Positions 9,841-21,815 of a stretch of 64,000 nt of DNA are shown here, in pieces. Origin of the DNA: Maea johnstoni. Its lineage: Eukaryota > Annelida > Polychaeta > Spionida > Magelonidae. The notes beneath the pieces are model-generated. The model searched no databases. It was given only the letters and a program-made list of their open reading frames with translations, and had not been told where the DNA came from. Where the stretch lies: the NCBI GenBank assembly GCA_963942565.1, contig OZ012690.1, positions 38,766,533-38,830,532 of the forward strand, written 5' to 3'. Both the position numbers and the translations under genes were made by a program. Each line of letters starts with the position of its first letter. Within the stretch, counting starts at the first letter, position 1.

Positions 9841-12800
9841 TTGGTTTCCAAGAGCTGTCTGAGAGGATTGTAAATAACGCCATAGCTGTTATATACTACC
9901 TGGCAGGGGGCATGCCCCGATAGCTGAGTGGTGTAACGTATTGGTTTCCAAGAGCTGTCTGAGAGGATTGTAAATAACGCCATGGATGTTATATACTACC
10001 TGGTGGGGGGATGCCCCAATAGCTGAGTGGTCTAACGTATTGGTTTCCAAGAGCTGTCTGAGAGGACTGTAAATAACGCCATGGATGTTATATACTACCT
10101 GGTGTGGGGGGGCATGCCCTGATAGCTGAGTGGTCTAACGTATTGGTTTCCAAGAGCTGTCTGAGAGGACTGTAAATAACGCCATGGATGTTATATACTA
10201 CCTGGTGTGGGGGGGGGGGGGGGGCATGCCTTGATAGCTGAGTGGTCTAACGTATTGGTTTCCAAGAGCTGTCTGAGAGGATTGTAAATAACGCCATGGA
10301 TGTTATATACTACCTGGTGGGGGCATGCCCCAATAGCTGAGTGGTCTAACGTATTGGTTTCCAAGAGCTGTCTGAGAGGATTGTAAATAACGCCATGGAT
10401 GTTATATACTACCTGGTGGGGGCATGCCCCGATATCTGAGTGGTCTAACGTATTGGTTTCCAAGAGCTGTCTGAGAGGATTGTAAATAACGCCATGGATG
10501 TTATATACTACCTGGTGGGGGCATGCCCCAATAGCTGAGTGGTCTAACGTATTGGTTTCCAAGAGTTGTCTGAGAGGACTGTAAATAATGCCATGGATGT
10601 TATATACTACCTGGTGGGGGCATGCCCCGATAGCTGAGTGGTCTAACGTATTGGTTTCCAAGAGTTGTCTGAGAGGATTGTAAATAACGCCATAGCTGTT
10701 ATATACTACCTGGCAGGGGGCATGCCCCGATAGCTGAGTGGTCTAACGTATTGGTTTCCAAGAGCTGTCTGAGAGGACTGTAAATAATGCCATGGATGTT
10801 ATATACTACCTGGTGGGGGCATGCCTTGATAGCTGAGTGGTCTAACGTATTGGTTTCCAACGAGAGCTGTCTGAGAGGACTGGAAATAACGCCATAGCTG
10901 TTATATACTACCTGGTGGGGGGCATGCCTTGATAGCTGAGTGGTCTAACGTATTGGTTTCCAACGAGAGCTGTCTGAGAGGACTGTAAATAATGCCATGG
11001 ATGTTATATACTACCTGGTGGGGGCATGCCTTGATAGCTGAGTGGTCTAACGTATTGGTTTCCTGTAACCAGGCAGGGTACTCTGGGGCAAGAGTAAGGT
11101 TAAATATCTCTGTCTATTGTCTTGGCTTTGCCAGCCAGTACAGAGCCCTTTGGTTGCCAAGTGCTGCTAATTAGTAGACTTGGTTTTTAGTAAAATAATA
11201 ATGTTTAAATAGTAATTAGGGTTTTGTACAATGTAGGCCCCAGAAAGTCTGAGGAAGGAAGAAGGGAGTTGGCTCATGTCCACATGTAGGCCCAACTCCT
11301 TTCCCCTTAAATAGCGGGCCTGGTGGCTGGTAGAGAGAGAAGTAGAGAGAGAAGTAGAAAGAGGTAAGTAGAGAGAGAAGTAGAGAGAGGGACAGAGAAG
11401 TAGAGAGAGGGAGCATGGAAGAATAATACAACTTGTATTGGATTTAAGGAACAAATAAATATATAACACAACTAAGAGAGGACTCCACTTATCGATTACA
11501 TTCCAAGAGCTGTCTGAGAGGACTGTAAATAACGCCATAGCTGTTATATACTACCTGGTGTGGGGGGGGGGGGGGGGGGGGGGGGGGAGGGGGATGCCCC
11601 GATATCTGAGTGGTCTAACGTATTGGTTTCCAAGAGCTGTCTGAGAGGACTGTAAATCACGCCATGGATGTTATATACTACCTGGTGGGGGCATGCCCTG
11701 ATAGCTTAGTGGTCTAACGTATTGGTTTCCAAGAGCTGTCTGAGAGGACTGTAAATCACGCCATGGATGTTATATACTACCTGGTGGGGGCATGCCCCGA
11801 TAGCTTAGTGGTCTAACGTATTGGTTTCCAAGAGCTGTCTGAGAGGATTGTAAATAATGCCATGGATGTTATATACTACCTGGCAGGGGGCATGCCCTGA
11901 TAGCTTAGTGGTCTAACGTATTGGTTTCCAAGAGCTGTCTGAGAGGATTGTAAATAATGCCATGGATGTTATATACTACCTGGCCGAGGGCTGCCCCGAT
12001 AGCTGAGTGGTCTAACGTATTGGTTTCCAAGAGCTGTCTGAGAGGATTGTAAATAACGCCATGGATGTTATATACTACCTGGTGGGGGCATGCCCTGATA
12101 GCTGAGTGGTCTAACGTATTGGTTTCCAAGAGCTGTCTGAGAGGACTGTAAATAACGCCATGGATGTTATATACTACCTGGTGTGGGGGGGGGGGGCATG
12201 CCTTGATAGCTGAGTGGTCTAACGTATTGGTTTCCAAGAGCTGTCTGAGAGGACTGTAAATAATGCCATGGCTGTTATATACTACCTGGTGGGGGGCATG
12301 CCCTGATAGCTGAGTGGTCTAACGTATTGGTTTCCAAGAGCTGTCTGAGAGGACTGTAAATAACGCCATAGCTGTTATATACTACCTGGTGGGGGGCATG
12401 CCCCAATAGCTGAGTGGTCTTATGTATTGGTTTCCAACGAGAGCTGTCTGAGAGGACTGTAAATAATGCCATGGATGTTATATACTACCTGGTGGGGGCA
12501 TGCCCCAATAGCTGAGTGGTGTAACGTATTGGTTTCCAAGAGCTGTCTGAGAGGACTGTAAATCACGCCATGGATGTTATATACTACCTGGTGGGGGGCA
12601 TGCCCTGATAGCTGAGTGGTCTAACGTATTGGTTTCCAAGAGCTGTCTGAGAGGACTGTAAATAATGCCATAGATGTTATATACTACCTGGTGGGGGCAT
12701 GCCCTGGTAGCTGAGTGGTCTAACGTATTGGTTTCCAACGAGAGCTGTCTGAGAGGACTGTAAATAACTATAGCTGTTATATACTACCTGGTGGGGGGAT

Positions 12801-15800
12801 GCCCCAATAGCTGAGTGGTCTAACGTATTGGTTTCCAAGAGCTGTCTGAGAGGACTGTAAATAATGCCATAGATGTTATATACTACCTGGTGGGGGGCAT
12901 GCCCTGATAGCTGAGTGGTCTAACGTATTGGTTTCCAACGAGAGCTGTCTGAGAGGACTGTAAATAACGCCATAGCTGTTATATACTACCTGGTGGGGGG
13001 ATGCCCCAATAGCTGAGTGGTCTAACGTATTGGTTTCCAACGAGAGCTGTCTGAGAGGACTGTAAATAACGCCAAAGCTGTTATATACTACCTGGTGGGG
13101 GGCATGCCTTGATAGCTGAGTGGTCTAACGTATTGGTTTCCAAGAGCTGTCTGAGAGGACTGTAAATCACGCCATGGATGTTATATACTACCTGGTGGGG
13201 GGCATGCCCTGATAGCTGAGTGGTCTAACGTATTGGTTTCCAAGAGCTGTCTGAGAGGACTGTAAATCACGCCATAGCTGTTATATACTACCTGGTGGGG
13301 GCATGCCTTGATAGCTGAGTGGTCTAATGTATTGGTTTCCAAGAGCTGTCTGAGAGGACTGTAAATAACGCCATGGATGTTATATACTACCTGGTGGGGG
13401 GCATGCCCCAATAGCTGAGTGGTCTAATGTATTGGTTTCCAAGAGCTGTCTGAGAGGACTGTAAATAACGCCATGGATGTTATATACTACCTGGTGGGGG
13501 CATGCCTTGATAGCTGAGTGGTCTAATGTATTGGTTTCCAAGAGCTGTCTGAGGGGACTGTAAATAACGCCATAGCTGTTATATACTACCTGGTGGGGGG
13601 ATGCCCCAATAGCTGAGTGGTCTAACGTATTGGTTTCCAAGAGCTGTCTGAGAGGACTGTAAATAATGCCATGGATGTTATATACTACCTGGCAGGGGGC
13701 ATGCCCCAATAGCTGAGTGGTCTAATGTATTGGTTTCCAAGAGCTGTCTGAGGGGACTGTAAATAACGCCATAGCTGTTATATACTACCTGGTGGGGGGC
13801 ATGCCCCAATAGCTGAGTGGTCTAATGTATTGGTTTCCAAGAGCTGTCTGAGACGACTGTAAATAATGCCATGGATGTTATATACTACCTGGCAGGGGGC
13901 ATGCCCCAATAGCTGAGTGGTCTAATGTATTGGTTTCCAAGAGCTGTCTGAGGGGACTGTAAATAACGCCATAGCTGTTATATACTACCTGGTGGGGGGA
14001 TGCCCCAATAGCTAAGTGGTCTAACGTATTGGTTTCCAAGAGCTGTCTGAGAGGACTGTAAATCACGCCATAGCTGTTATATACTACCTGGTGGGGGGCA
14101 TGCCCCAATAGCTGAGTGGTCTAATGTATTGGTTTCCAAGAGCTGTCTGAGACGACTGTAAATAATGCCATGGATGTTATATACTACCTGGCAGGGGGCA
14201 TGCCCTGATAGCTGAGTGGTCTAACGTATTGGTTTCCCAAGAGCTGTCTGAGAGGACTGTAAATAATGCCATGGATGTTATATACTACCTGGTGGGGGCA
14301 TGCCCCGATAGCTGAGTGGTCTAACGTATTGGTTTCCAAGAGCTGTCTGAGAGGACTGTAAATAACGCCATGGGTGTTATATACTACCTGGTGGGGGCAT
14401 GCCCTGATAGCTTAGTGATCTAACGTATTGGTTTCCAACGAGAGCTGTCTGAGAGGACTGTAAATAACGCCATAGCTGTTATATACTACCTGGTGGGGGC
14501 ATGCCGCGATAGCTTAGTGGTCTAACGTATTGGTTTCCAAGAGCTGTCTGAGAGGACTGTAAATAACGCCATGGATGTTATATACTACCTGGTGGGGGCA
14601 TGCCCCGATAGCTTAGTGGTCTAACGTATTGGTTTCCAAGAGCTGTCTGAGAGGACTGGAAATAACGCCATAGCTGTTATATACTACCTGGTGTGGGGGG
14701 GGGGGGGGGGGGCATGCCTTGATAGCTGAGTGGTCTAACGTATTGGTTTCCAAGAGCTGTCTGAGAGGACTGTAAATAACGCCATAGCTGTTATATACTA
14801 CCTGGTGGGGGCATGCCCCAATAGCTGAGTGGTCTAACGTATTGGTTTCCAAGAGCTGTCTGAGAGGATTGTAAATAATGCCATGGATGTTATATACTAC
14901 CTGGTGGGGGCATGCCCCGATAGCTTAGTGGTCTAACGTATTGGTTTCCAAGAGCTGTCTGAGAGGACTGTAAATAACGCCATAGCTGTTATATACTACC
15001 TGGTGTGAGGGGGGGGGGGGGGCATGCCTTGATAGCTGAGTGGTCTAACGTATTGGTTTCCAACGAGAGCTGTCTGAGAGGACTGTAAATAACGCCATAG
15101 CTGTTATATACTACCTGGTGGGGGCATGCCTTGATAGCTGAGTGGTCTAACGTATTGGTTTCCAAGAGCTGTCTGAGAGGATTGTAAATAACGCCATAGC
15201 TGTTATATACTACCTGGTGGGGGCATGCCTTGATAGCTGAGTGGTCTAACGTATTGGTTTCCAAGAGCTGTCTGAGAGGACTGTAAATAATGCCATGGAT
15301 GTTATATACTACCTGGCGGGGGGCATGCCCTGATAGCTGAGTGGTCTAACGTATTGGTTTCCAAGAGCTGTCTGAGAGGACTGTAAATAATGCCATGGCT
15401 GTTATATACTACCTGGTGTGGGGGGGGGGGGGGGGGGGGAGGGGGATGCCCCGATATCTGAGTGGTCTAACGTATTGGTTTCCAACGAGAGCTGTCTGAG
15501 AGGACTGTAAATAATGCCATGGCTGTTATATACTACCTGGTGGGGGGCATGCCTTGATAGCTGAGTGGTCTAACGTATTGGTTTCCAAGAACTGTCTGAG
15601 AGGATTGTAAATAACGCCATGGATGTTATATACTACCTGGCAGGGGGCATGCCCTGATAGCTTAGTGGTCTAACGTATTGGTTTCCAAGAGCTGTCTGAG
15701 AGGATTGTAAATAACGCCATGGATGTTATATACTACCTGGTGGGGGCATGCCCTGATAGCTGAGTGGTATAACGTATTGGTTTCCAAGAACTGTCTGAGG

Positions 15801-16134
15801 GGATTGTAAATAACGCCATGGATGTTATATACTACCTGGTGGGGCATGCCCTGATAGCTGAGTGGTATAACGTATTGGTTTCCAAGAACTGTCTGAGGGG
15901 ATTGTAAATAACGCCATGGATGTTATATACTACCTGGTGGGGCATGCCCTGATAGCTGAGTGGTATAACGTATTGGTTTCCAAGAACTGTCTGAGGGGAT
16001 TGTAAATAACGCCATGGATGTTATATACTACCTGGTGGGGCATGCCCTGATAGCTGAGTGGTATAACGTATTGGTTTCCAAGAGCTGTCGGAGAGGATTG
16101 CAAATAACGCTAGATATGTTATATACTACCTGGC
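9841..16134 (+). repeat. 99-bp satellite, about 59 units
   Basis: Unit: GATAGCTGAGTGGTCTAACG, TATTGGTTTCCAAGAGCTGT, CTGAGAGGACTGTAAATAAC, GCCATGGATGTTATATACTA, CCTGGTGGGGGCATGCCCC. The first 20 bases match the box A region of the SINE-A head. Variants include a 3-bp insertion (CAACGAGAG), GGATG/AGCTG alternation, and a G-run from 5 to about 25 bases. A solo LTR interrupts it at 11064-11500. Because 99 is 33 codons, minus-strand open frames of 60-156 residues appear; they have no start or splice context and are treated as non-coding. The last six units before 16134 are nearly identical, pointing to recent expansion there. Confidence 0.95.
11064..11500 (+). mobile_element. Solo LTR-like fossil within the satellite
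   Basis: A 437-bp insertion begins TGTAACCAGG and ends CGATTACA, so it has TG...CA termini with a TGTAA/TTACA inverted end. The satellite sequence TTCC is duplicated at 11060-11063 and 11501-11504, a 4-bp target duplication as seen with Gypsy-type integrases. A TTAAATAG TATA-like site, an AATAAA and a purine-rich GTAGAGAGA repeat lie inside. No internal coding region remains. Strand and family are guesses; younger than the satellite it interrupts. Confidence 0.7.
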
Positions 16135-16720
16135 AAGGGCTTGCCATTATAGCTGAGTGGTCTAACGTATTACTTCAGTCTCTCTCCACTGCCTGTATGA
16201 CTAAAAGAGTTGCCAATGACTTGGGATTAGACGGTGCATTTCCTATGTAGTGTACTAGGTCATGCCCCGATGGCTGAGTTGTCTAAGGTATTGTCAGTGA
16301 CTGCTCGCTGTCTCTCACCACTGGCTGTATGACTAAGAAAGTTGCCAATGACTTGGGATTTAAGTCAGTGGTTTTCAAAATGTAATAGATCAGGCCCTGA
16401 TAGCTGAGTGGTTTTAAAGGTACTGCCACTGACTGCCCGCTGTCTTTCACCATTGCCTGTATGACTAAGAAAGTTGCCAATGACTTAAGATTAGGCATTG
16501 CTTTTCCCATGTAGTGTAATAGGTCATGCCCAGATAGCTGAGTGGTCTAAGGTATTGCCACTGACAGCTTGCTGTCTCTCACCACTGTGCAGATTTGGAT
16601 TCAGGTAAGGGCATGCGAGAAAGTTGCCAGTGCCTTAAAGTTCGGCAACATTTTTACCGTGTACTTTGTCTCGCCTCAACCTGAATATGGCCGAAAAAGT
16701 CCACTGATGAAATTCCAAAT
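16135..16720 (+). mobile_element. SINE-A: four tandem heads plus one tail
   Basis: Box A-like motifs TAGCTGAGTGGTCTAA or near variants recur at about 16149, 16269, 16397 and 16536, each followed by a SINE-A segment with CCACTGAC...CTGTCTCTCACCACTG and a GAAAGTTGCCAATGACTT block. The last copy alone continues into the SINE-A 3' tail (GGGCATGCGAGAAAG, TGAATATGGCCGAAAAAGT). Period about 125 bp. It joins the 99-bp satellite without a gap. Confidence 0.8.
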
Positions 16721-16830
16721 GCACTACCCAGAGAGATAGGAAGTTCAGATCTTGTGGAATGAGTGCAACAGATCAAGAAAACAGTTTCCGTTTCCGTTAT
16801 TTAGCTGGAAACAAACCATTTCCTTTTTAA

Positions 16831-17028
16831 CCCATTTATACCTAAGATGGCCAAAAGACGGCTTACAATTTGTCTATTTACAGAAAATATCTTATAGAAA
16901 ATATTTGTTATAAGACTAAAGGTAAATCGCTAGTTAGAATCAGACCAATATTTCTTTCAAATATTTTCGGAATCTATTATCAATTTCTGTGTTTTTAGTT
17001 CCTGACAAGATCACTAGGCATGAATGGG
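16831..17028 (-). mobile_element. TM2 MITE
   Basis: TTAA on both sides (16827-16830, 17029-17032). Ends GGCATGAATGGG. Shares its right TTAA with the next copy. Confidence 0.75.
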
Positions 17029-17032
17029 TTAA

Positions 17033-17223
17033 CCCTTTAATGCTCACAGCAACCAAAAGCAGCCAGACAATCTGATGAAATCTTTTAAGCAAAAGCTTAG
17101 TTGGAAGGATATTTGAATGAAGAATGTTACTTATAGCACCTCAAACAACTCTCCTTGAAATGTTACGTAAAGTAACTCTCAATTCCAAAGTATTTTCTAT
17201 AGGAATTCTCTAGCAAGAATGGG
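17033..17223 (-). mobile_element. TM2 MITE
   Basis: CCCTTTAATGCTCACAGC start, AACAACTCTCCTTGAAAT core, GAATGGG end before TTGA. Confidence 0.75.
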
Positions 17224-17472
17224 TTGATACTGCAATAACCCTCATGATGGCAGCATTTAATGGGATGGTATAACCATACTCGGACTGGCTAGTAGGTCTG
17301 GCAATCCTACTTATTGTGCTCAGTCCGAGGATCTGCTATTCATCAGTTCCATTTACTATATTACAGCACTCTTCATCATATCTCCAGCAATGAGAATAGT
17401 CCTCGCAACTAATTCCCGCACATCTAGCCAGAGTGGGCGAGGTATTCAGAATAGAATAATGTAATGCAATCC
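17224..17472. other. Non-repetitive, no gene recognised
   Basis: Nothing supported. Confidence 0.3.
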
Positions 17473-17665
17473 ACGGGGGCGGAGCCACAATTTCTGCGTA
17501 GGAGATTTGTTCTGTATGAGAAAGTTATTTTTACAGATAGGTAGATCTACTTCACTGGTTTTGAGCAAAATTAATAAAAAGTGATATTCTAAGTAAGAAT
17601 GTCAACAGTTTGAATTGCAAAGGGGGGGGGGGGGTCGTCAAACCTCTTGAATACCCTCTAATACT
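17473..17665 (+). mobile_element. hAT-like non-autonomous element, copy 1
   Basis: Opens with GGGGGCGGAGCCA, then TTTGTTCTGTATGAG, TAGATCTAC, GAGCAAAA and AATTGCAAAGGGGG. Related copies at 31309, 35488 and 55526. CAGGGGCGGAGCC-type ends are common among hAT elements; the 8-bp duplication could not be confirmed. Confidence 0.5.
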
Positions 17666-18032
17666 ACCAAAGGAGTTATACTTCATCCATTTGTCTAGAT
17701 TTACTCTTGTGAATAATACCCTGGATCTATGAAACTTTGGCAAGAAACTAAGGAATGTAATAAGATTTGGACATTGAGTTGAATTGAGAGGTACTCCTAT
17801 AATAATGCAATCGAAGGCTTAGATTTCATCATTATGTGCATGGAGTGACTGCGAGATACCTTTGAAATAAAAAAAAAGAAGTGAAACTTTGATTTGCAAA
17901 CTACCTGAAGGGAATATTTGTGTTGAGTTATGATGAACATCTATTTTTCAAAAGATGCATCTGTCATCGAGTATTCAAGAAAATGGACCGGACTTATCAG
18001 GCCATCATGATTTAAATGGTACCTATCCACTT
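17666..18032. other. AT-rich, no gene recognised
   Basis: Nothing supported. Confidence 0.3.
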
Positions 18033-18036
18033 TTAA

Positions 18037-18258
18037 CCCATCCATGCCTGGAGATCTACTTGACCAGTGTTGTTTGGACCTGTCATACTTTTGAAGAAAA
18101 CCAAAAATAAAGCATTAATTTGCAAACTGCTTAGAGGAGACTTGTAGATAAAGTTTTAATAAACAACTCTCCTTCAAATACGTTCAAACCATTGCTTTTG
18201 TTAGTAAGATATCACCAAAATAGTCATGCAGTTTTTCGCTGCTACAGGCATGAATGGG
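18037..18258 (+). mobile_element. TM2 MITE
   Basis: TTAA left, TTAG right; CCCATCCATGCCTGGAGATC start, AACAACTCTCCTTCAAAT core, GGCATGAATGGG end. Confidence 0.85.
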
Positions 18259-18262
18259 TTAG

Positions 18263-18954
18263 TAAACAAAGCAATCACCTAACACTCGAATGGTAAGGAT
18301 AAAAAGTATCTTTTCCTCAAAGCAGAGATTTGCAAAAGGTATTTGAAGAAAGCCATCAAGGTTAGGCTAACCTACAATTACTCAAAACATGAACCTCTTT
18401 CAAAGTTGCACTGCACACATATTTATTCATTCTGGTAGTAATACAAACCAATTCCATGCTAACAAAGGATTCTATAAATCATACAAATGTGTGTATAATA
18501 CGATGATGAATGGCACAATACAGGTTAAGTGGAGGGGAGAGCCCACTGAGTGCTGTTGCATTACTGGTACTAATGATTATACAGGGGAGTTATTAGATTA
18601 TTCAGTACATTCATCTTACCTTGCAATGCCTAACTACAACCATTTAGAGCTATCTTTCCGACAAAAGCATATTCTTGGAATACATCCCTCACCAAAGGCA
18701 AAAGAAGCTTAGGAAGAAGGATTTGCTAAAATATATTCATAGGAAAAAGGTATTTTCAGCTAGAGTTGGAAAGGATTTGAATGGGAAACATTCATCATGA
18801 CCTTTCAAATATTGATGCCATTGATGCTAAATCTAATTTGTGTTCAAAGGTGTTGTCGTATTCCAATCAAAAGGTTGTAATGATTCTTAGATATTACTAT
18901 ATCAACTCATTTCCATTTGGAATGCTGTTTTCCGATTAAATGTAACTCATTAAT
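18263..18954. other. Unassigned; 107-codon open frame of no known family
   Basis: The plus-strand frame at 18389-18712 reads MNLFQSCTAHIF... and WRGEPTECCCITGTNDYTGE; I recognise no domain, and no splice context supports it. Confidence 0.2.
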
Positions 18955-19352
18955 CAGGGTACGACGCTAAGGCTTGCCCTATTGCCCGGGGCAAGTTTGA
19001 CAGTAAAAAACACGTTCTGGGCAAGTTCATGGCCTAATCTTAAAGCCCGAACAGGCATGTCAATATTCTCACTTTAATAACCCATACAAAAGTTAGACCA
19101 AGATTATCGTCATTATTTCGGCAAAACAATGCCCTTCACAGTGAGATTGTCATTCTGAATTGTATGCCTCTATAGAGTTTATTCTCATAAAAATGCTAAA
19201 GAGGCATCCAAAATAGGATGTTACTGTGTTAATAATGAACAAAGTGCAAAATAACATTTTGGGGGGCAAGTTGAATTTTTTTCGGGCAAGCAAAACTTGG
19301 GGTCAATCAGCCCGAATGGGCAAGTGCCTTCAAAAGTTAATGTTGGTCCCTG
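18955..19352 (+). mobile_element. hAT-like non-autonomous element with imperfect TIRs
   Basis: Starts CAGGGTACGACGCTAAGG...CTTGCCC and ends GGGCAAGTGCC...TGTTGGTCCCTG; the outer 11-12 bases and the GGGCAAG blocks are inverted matches. GGGCAAG also recurs inside. Flanks ATTAAT/TTAATA are similar but do not give a clean 8-bp duplication. Confidence 0.6.
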
Positions 19353-19884
19353 TTAATATCATTTGTATGGTTCATTTTTGTATTACCTATTTTTAGGTAA
19401 AAATGAATGACTCGAATAGCACCTTTTTCGGCAAAAAACAAACAACAACAAAAACATGATAACATTAACATTTAACTCTATACAACTTTATCCAAGACGA
19501 GACTTTATGAACGATTATGAACGTCACATTATTTGAAATGGGTGGGGGAGGAAACATATGCTATTATCGTGCGACACCAAATCAAGCCATTAAAATAACA
19601 GCAGATTGTTCCCTGGCATCAAGGTGAGTATTTGACATAGACGAATGGTAGCAATGAACCTTTGAGTCAGGGTTCTCCTCAATCAAAGCAGGTACCTTTC
19701 ATCTATAAACAGCTGCCAAATAAGGCAAGGTGAGCTTATCGCCGAGAAGTTATCGATTCTCAGGTGGCTTAATCAATCTGTGCCACAAATACCAGGAAAG
19801 ATTGAGTCAATCTTAAATTTCACTACAGATCAGAAGTTGATCAGTGGATATACTTCATGAGTGAGCAAGATTTAAAGAATTATC
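19353..19884. other. Non-repetitive, no gene recognised
   Basis: AAG|GTGAGTAT at about 19620 looks like a donor but has no matching exon. Confidence 0.3.
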
Positions 19885-19888
19885 TTAA

Positions 19889-20068
19889 CCCTTTCAATGC
19901 TGAGGCTACTTTCATACAAAACATTCTAAATCCTGTCATGTGGGTATTCATTGGACAGCTATCACCGAGTACTCTCGGGTGATTACCCATGTGTCAGTGT
20001 TTCAGTCATTTTTAAAGGTTTTTTGCATCATTTTGAAATGGCCAAATTAGCCACCACCAGCATAAGAG
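19889..20068 (+). mobile_element. TM1 MITE, shortened
   Basis: TTAACCCTTTCAATGCTGAGG start; ends ACCAGCATAAGAG. About 25 bp near the GATGCAAAGATTTTTG motif are missing. Confidence 0.75.
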
Positions 20069-20444
20069 TAGTTGATTGATTTTTGATTACCATTACCACC
20101 AACTTGATGTACTAAAATATATTGAATTCACTCTTATGTAAAATACAGTGATGATATCTGTAAAGATTAATGTACATGCCAACTAATGCATATAACTATT
20201 ATGATAATTGAGTTGATAATTAATATTTTCAATGTTAGGATTTCAGCCAGGATAATTCTTCCACGAGTAATGGCTCATAGGAAGAACAATGTACATGTTT
20301 TCAGAGGTCTGCACCTGAACCCGAGTGATCTTGGGTATTGCCTCTGACCCCTAATATAACCAAATAAAGGTGGGAAGACCAAGAAATGCCAAGGATTTTC
20401 CAGAATTGCGAAATATTTATTTCCTTCCACAAGGTGCTGCTCAC

Positions 20445-20515
20445 CCTGGGCCTTGTGCAGAAGTGAGACACAGCAAGTGGTTAGACATCTCAGCCAAGGG
20501 GGCAGGGACTGTGAA
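20445..20515 (-). mobile_element. SINE-A head fragment
   Basis: Reverse strand reads TTGGCTGAGATGTCTAACC then TTGCTGTGTCTCACTTCTGC, the tRNA-like head of SINE-A; box B and tail are absent. Confidence 0.5.
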
Positions 20516-20871
20516 ATTCTGACACCTAGTTGCATTACAGAGTTGATTTATCATGTACATATATAGTAAGAACAGCCTCATTTCTTGATGAAAATGATCA
20601 CACTCTTTGAATATTTTTATCAATTCAACTTTAAGGTTAAGTAACTCAAATTGACTCAATACAAAGGGTATAATGTTTTTCTCTCCTGAAATGATGATGA
20701 TAAAGAAGACATGATGGAAGATGTTTTTAAGTGACTCACCAACCTTGGAGCAGTTATCATACATAAGAACTCAATACGTACCTGAAAGAGAGGAAAGTAT
20801 AGTATTATAGTATTAAACTACATAAAAGATAAGTAGGATTATATAGAACACAATTATGTAAATATATTTAA
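20516..20871. other. Intronic DNA holding the first ratchet candidate
   Basis: No other supported feature. Confidence 0.3.
20772..20800 (-). promoter_or_regulatory. Candidate recursive-splicing (ratchet) site
   Basis: On the minus strand a pyrimidine tract CTTTCCTCTCTTTCAG is followed at once by GTACGTATT, so a 3' splice site and a 5' splice site share one AG|GT junction between 20782 and 20781. This is the architecture of zero-length ratchet exons known from long introns of flies and vertebrates. It lies on the RARS1 strand, about 19.5 kb upstream of the RARS1 exon acceptor. An ordinary 42-nt exon using the later GTGAGT at about 20738 is an alternative reading. Confidence 0.4.
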
Positions 20872-20875
20872 TTGA

Positions 20876-21099
20876 CCTGTTAATGCTTGTATTGCCCAAA
20901 ACCGCATGCCTGCTTTGGTGATATATGTATCTTACAAAAACAATGATTAGAAAATATTTGAAGGAGACGTGTTCATCAAAACTTCACCTTCAGCTTGTTT
21001 TTAAATAGATTGCAAATTAATGCTTCATTAGTAAGTTATTTTCAAAAGTATGACAGATCCAGACAACACTCGTCCAGTAGATCCGCAGGCATAAATGGG
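20876..21099 (-). mobile_element. TM2 MITE
   Basis: TTGA left, TTAA right. AAAATATTTGAAGGAGACG core, CAGATCCAGACAACACTCG, GGCATAAATGGG end. Confidence 0.8.
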
Positions 21100-21103
21100 T
21101 TAA

Positions 21104-21508
21104 CAAGAAAACACACAACCATCATGCCTGCTTTTTAGAAATTTATACTTAAACCCAGTTGAGATGTTATTCTCCATATCATCATATTAAAAATATTGAT
21201 TTTTAGACTTTCAATATTCTTTGACCTATTGATAAGGCAATTATTGGTCTGAATGCTGGCAACGTTCCAATTGTCATCTGGTGTGATTGTATGGTTCCCA
21301 CAGACTACGGTATTGAGGAGGAAGCTGTGCCATTGTGTAAGCAATGAGATGATACTACACTTATCACATACTCCAATAGCAATTTCCTCCATAGAGAAAT
21401 TTAATGCCATCTAATCTGTCTCCTATAACATCCGCTGCCATATGTAACAGGTGGGAGCCATATCAGGCTTGACCCATTAATGGCTAATGTCGCCTGAACG
21501 TATTCTAC
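21104..21508. other. Unassigned; 91-codon minus-strand frame of unknown meaning
   Basis: The frame at 21135-21410 includes MALNFSMEEIAIGVCDKC; no known motif. Confidence 0.2.
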
Positions 21509-21512
21509 TTAA

Positions 21513-21670
21513 CCCATTCATGCATAGTGCCTAAAACAGTCGGACCATTTTGGGGATATCTTTCAAACAAAAGCAATTCTATGAAAATTTGTGCATAATT
21601 CCAAAGTTATTTCCAAAAGTATCATAGATCCAGACAACACTTTTCCAGGGGACCTCTAAGCATGGAAGAG
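21513..21670 (-). mobile_element. TM2 MITE, shortened
   Basis: TTAACCCATTCATGC start, ATCATAGATCCAGACAACAC, end AAGCATGGAAGAG before TTTA. The central hairpin is deleted. Confidence 0.7.
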
Positions 21671-21815
21671 TTTAGAAAGAAACTCAGGAATTTAGGCATA
21701 TATCAACTAAATATTAGGGAAAGAGAGCTGTATGTCTAATGTAGCTTGTGATTTCCCAAATTGTGATCCAAAATCTCTGAGTTTCTTTACTATGACCTTT
21801 GAAAAAGTTGGTTTT

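Noticed and set aside
9753-15847. Many minus-strand open frames with a 33-residue repeat (HQVVYN...PLRQLLETNTLDHS)
   Set aside because: They follow from a 99-bp satellite period with no stop in one frame. Starts are arbitrary, G-run changes shift the frame between units, and the DNA, not the protein, is conserved.
9841-16134. CRISPR-like array
   Set aside because: The whole 99-bp unit is conserved with no unique spacers, and the context is an animal genome.
21135-21410. 91-codon minus-strand frame (MALNFSMEEIAIGVCDKC...) as a small gene
   Set aside because: No supporting promoter, splice or family evidence; length is within chance for AT-rich DNA.
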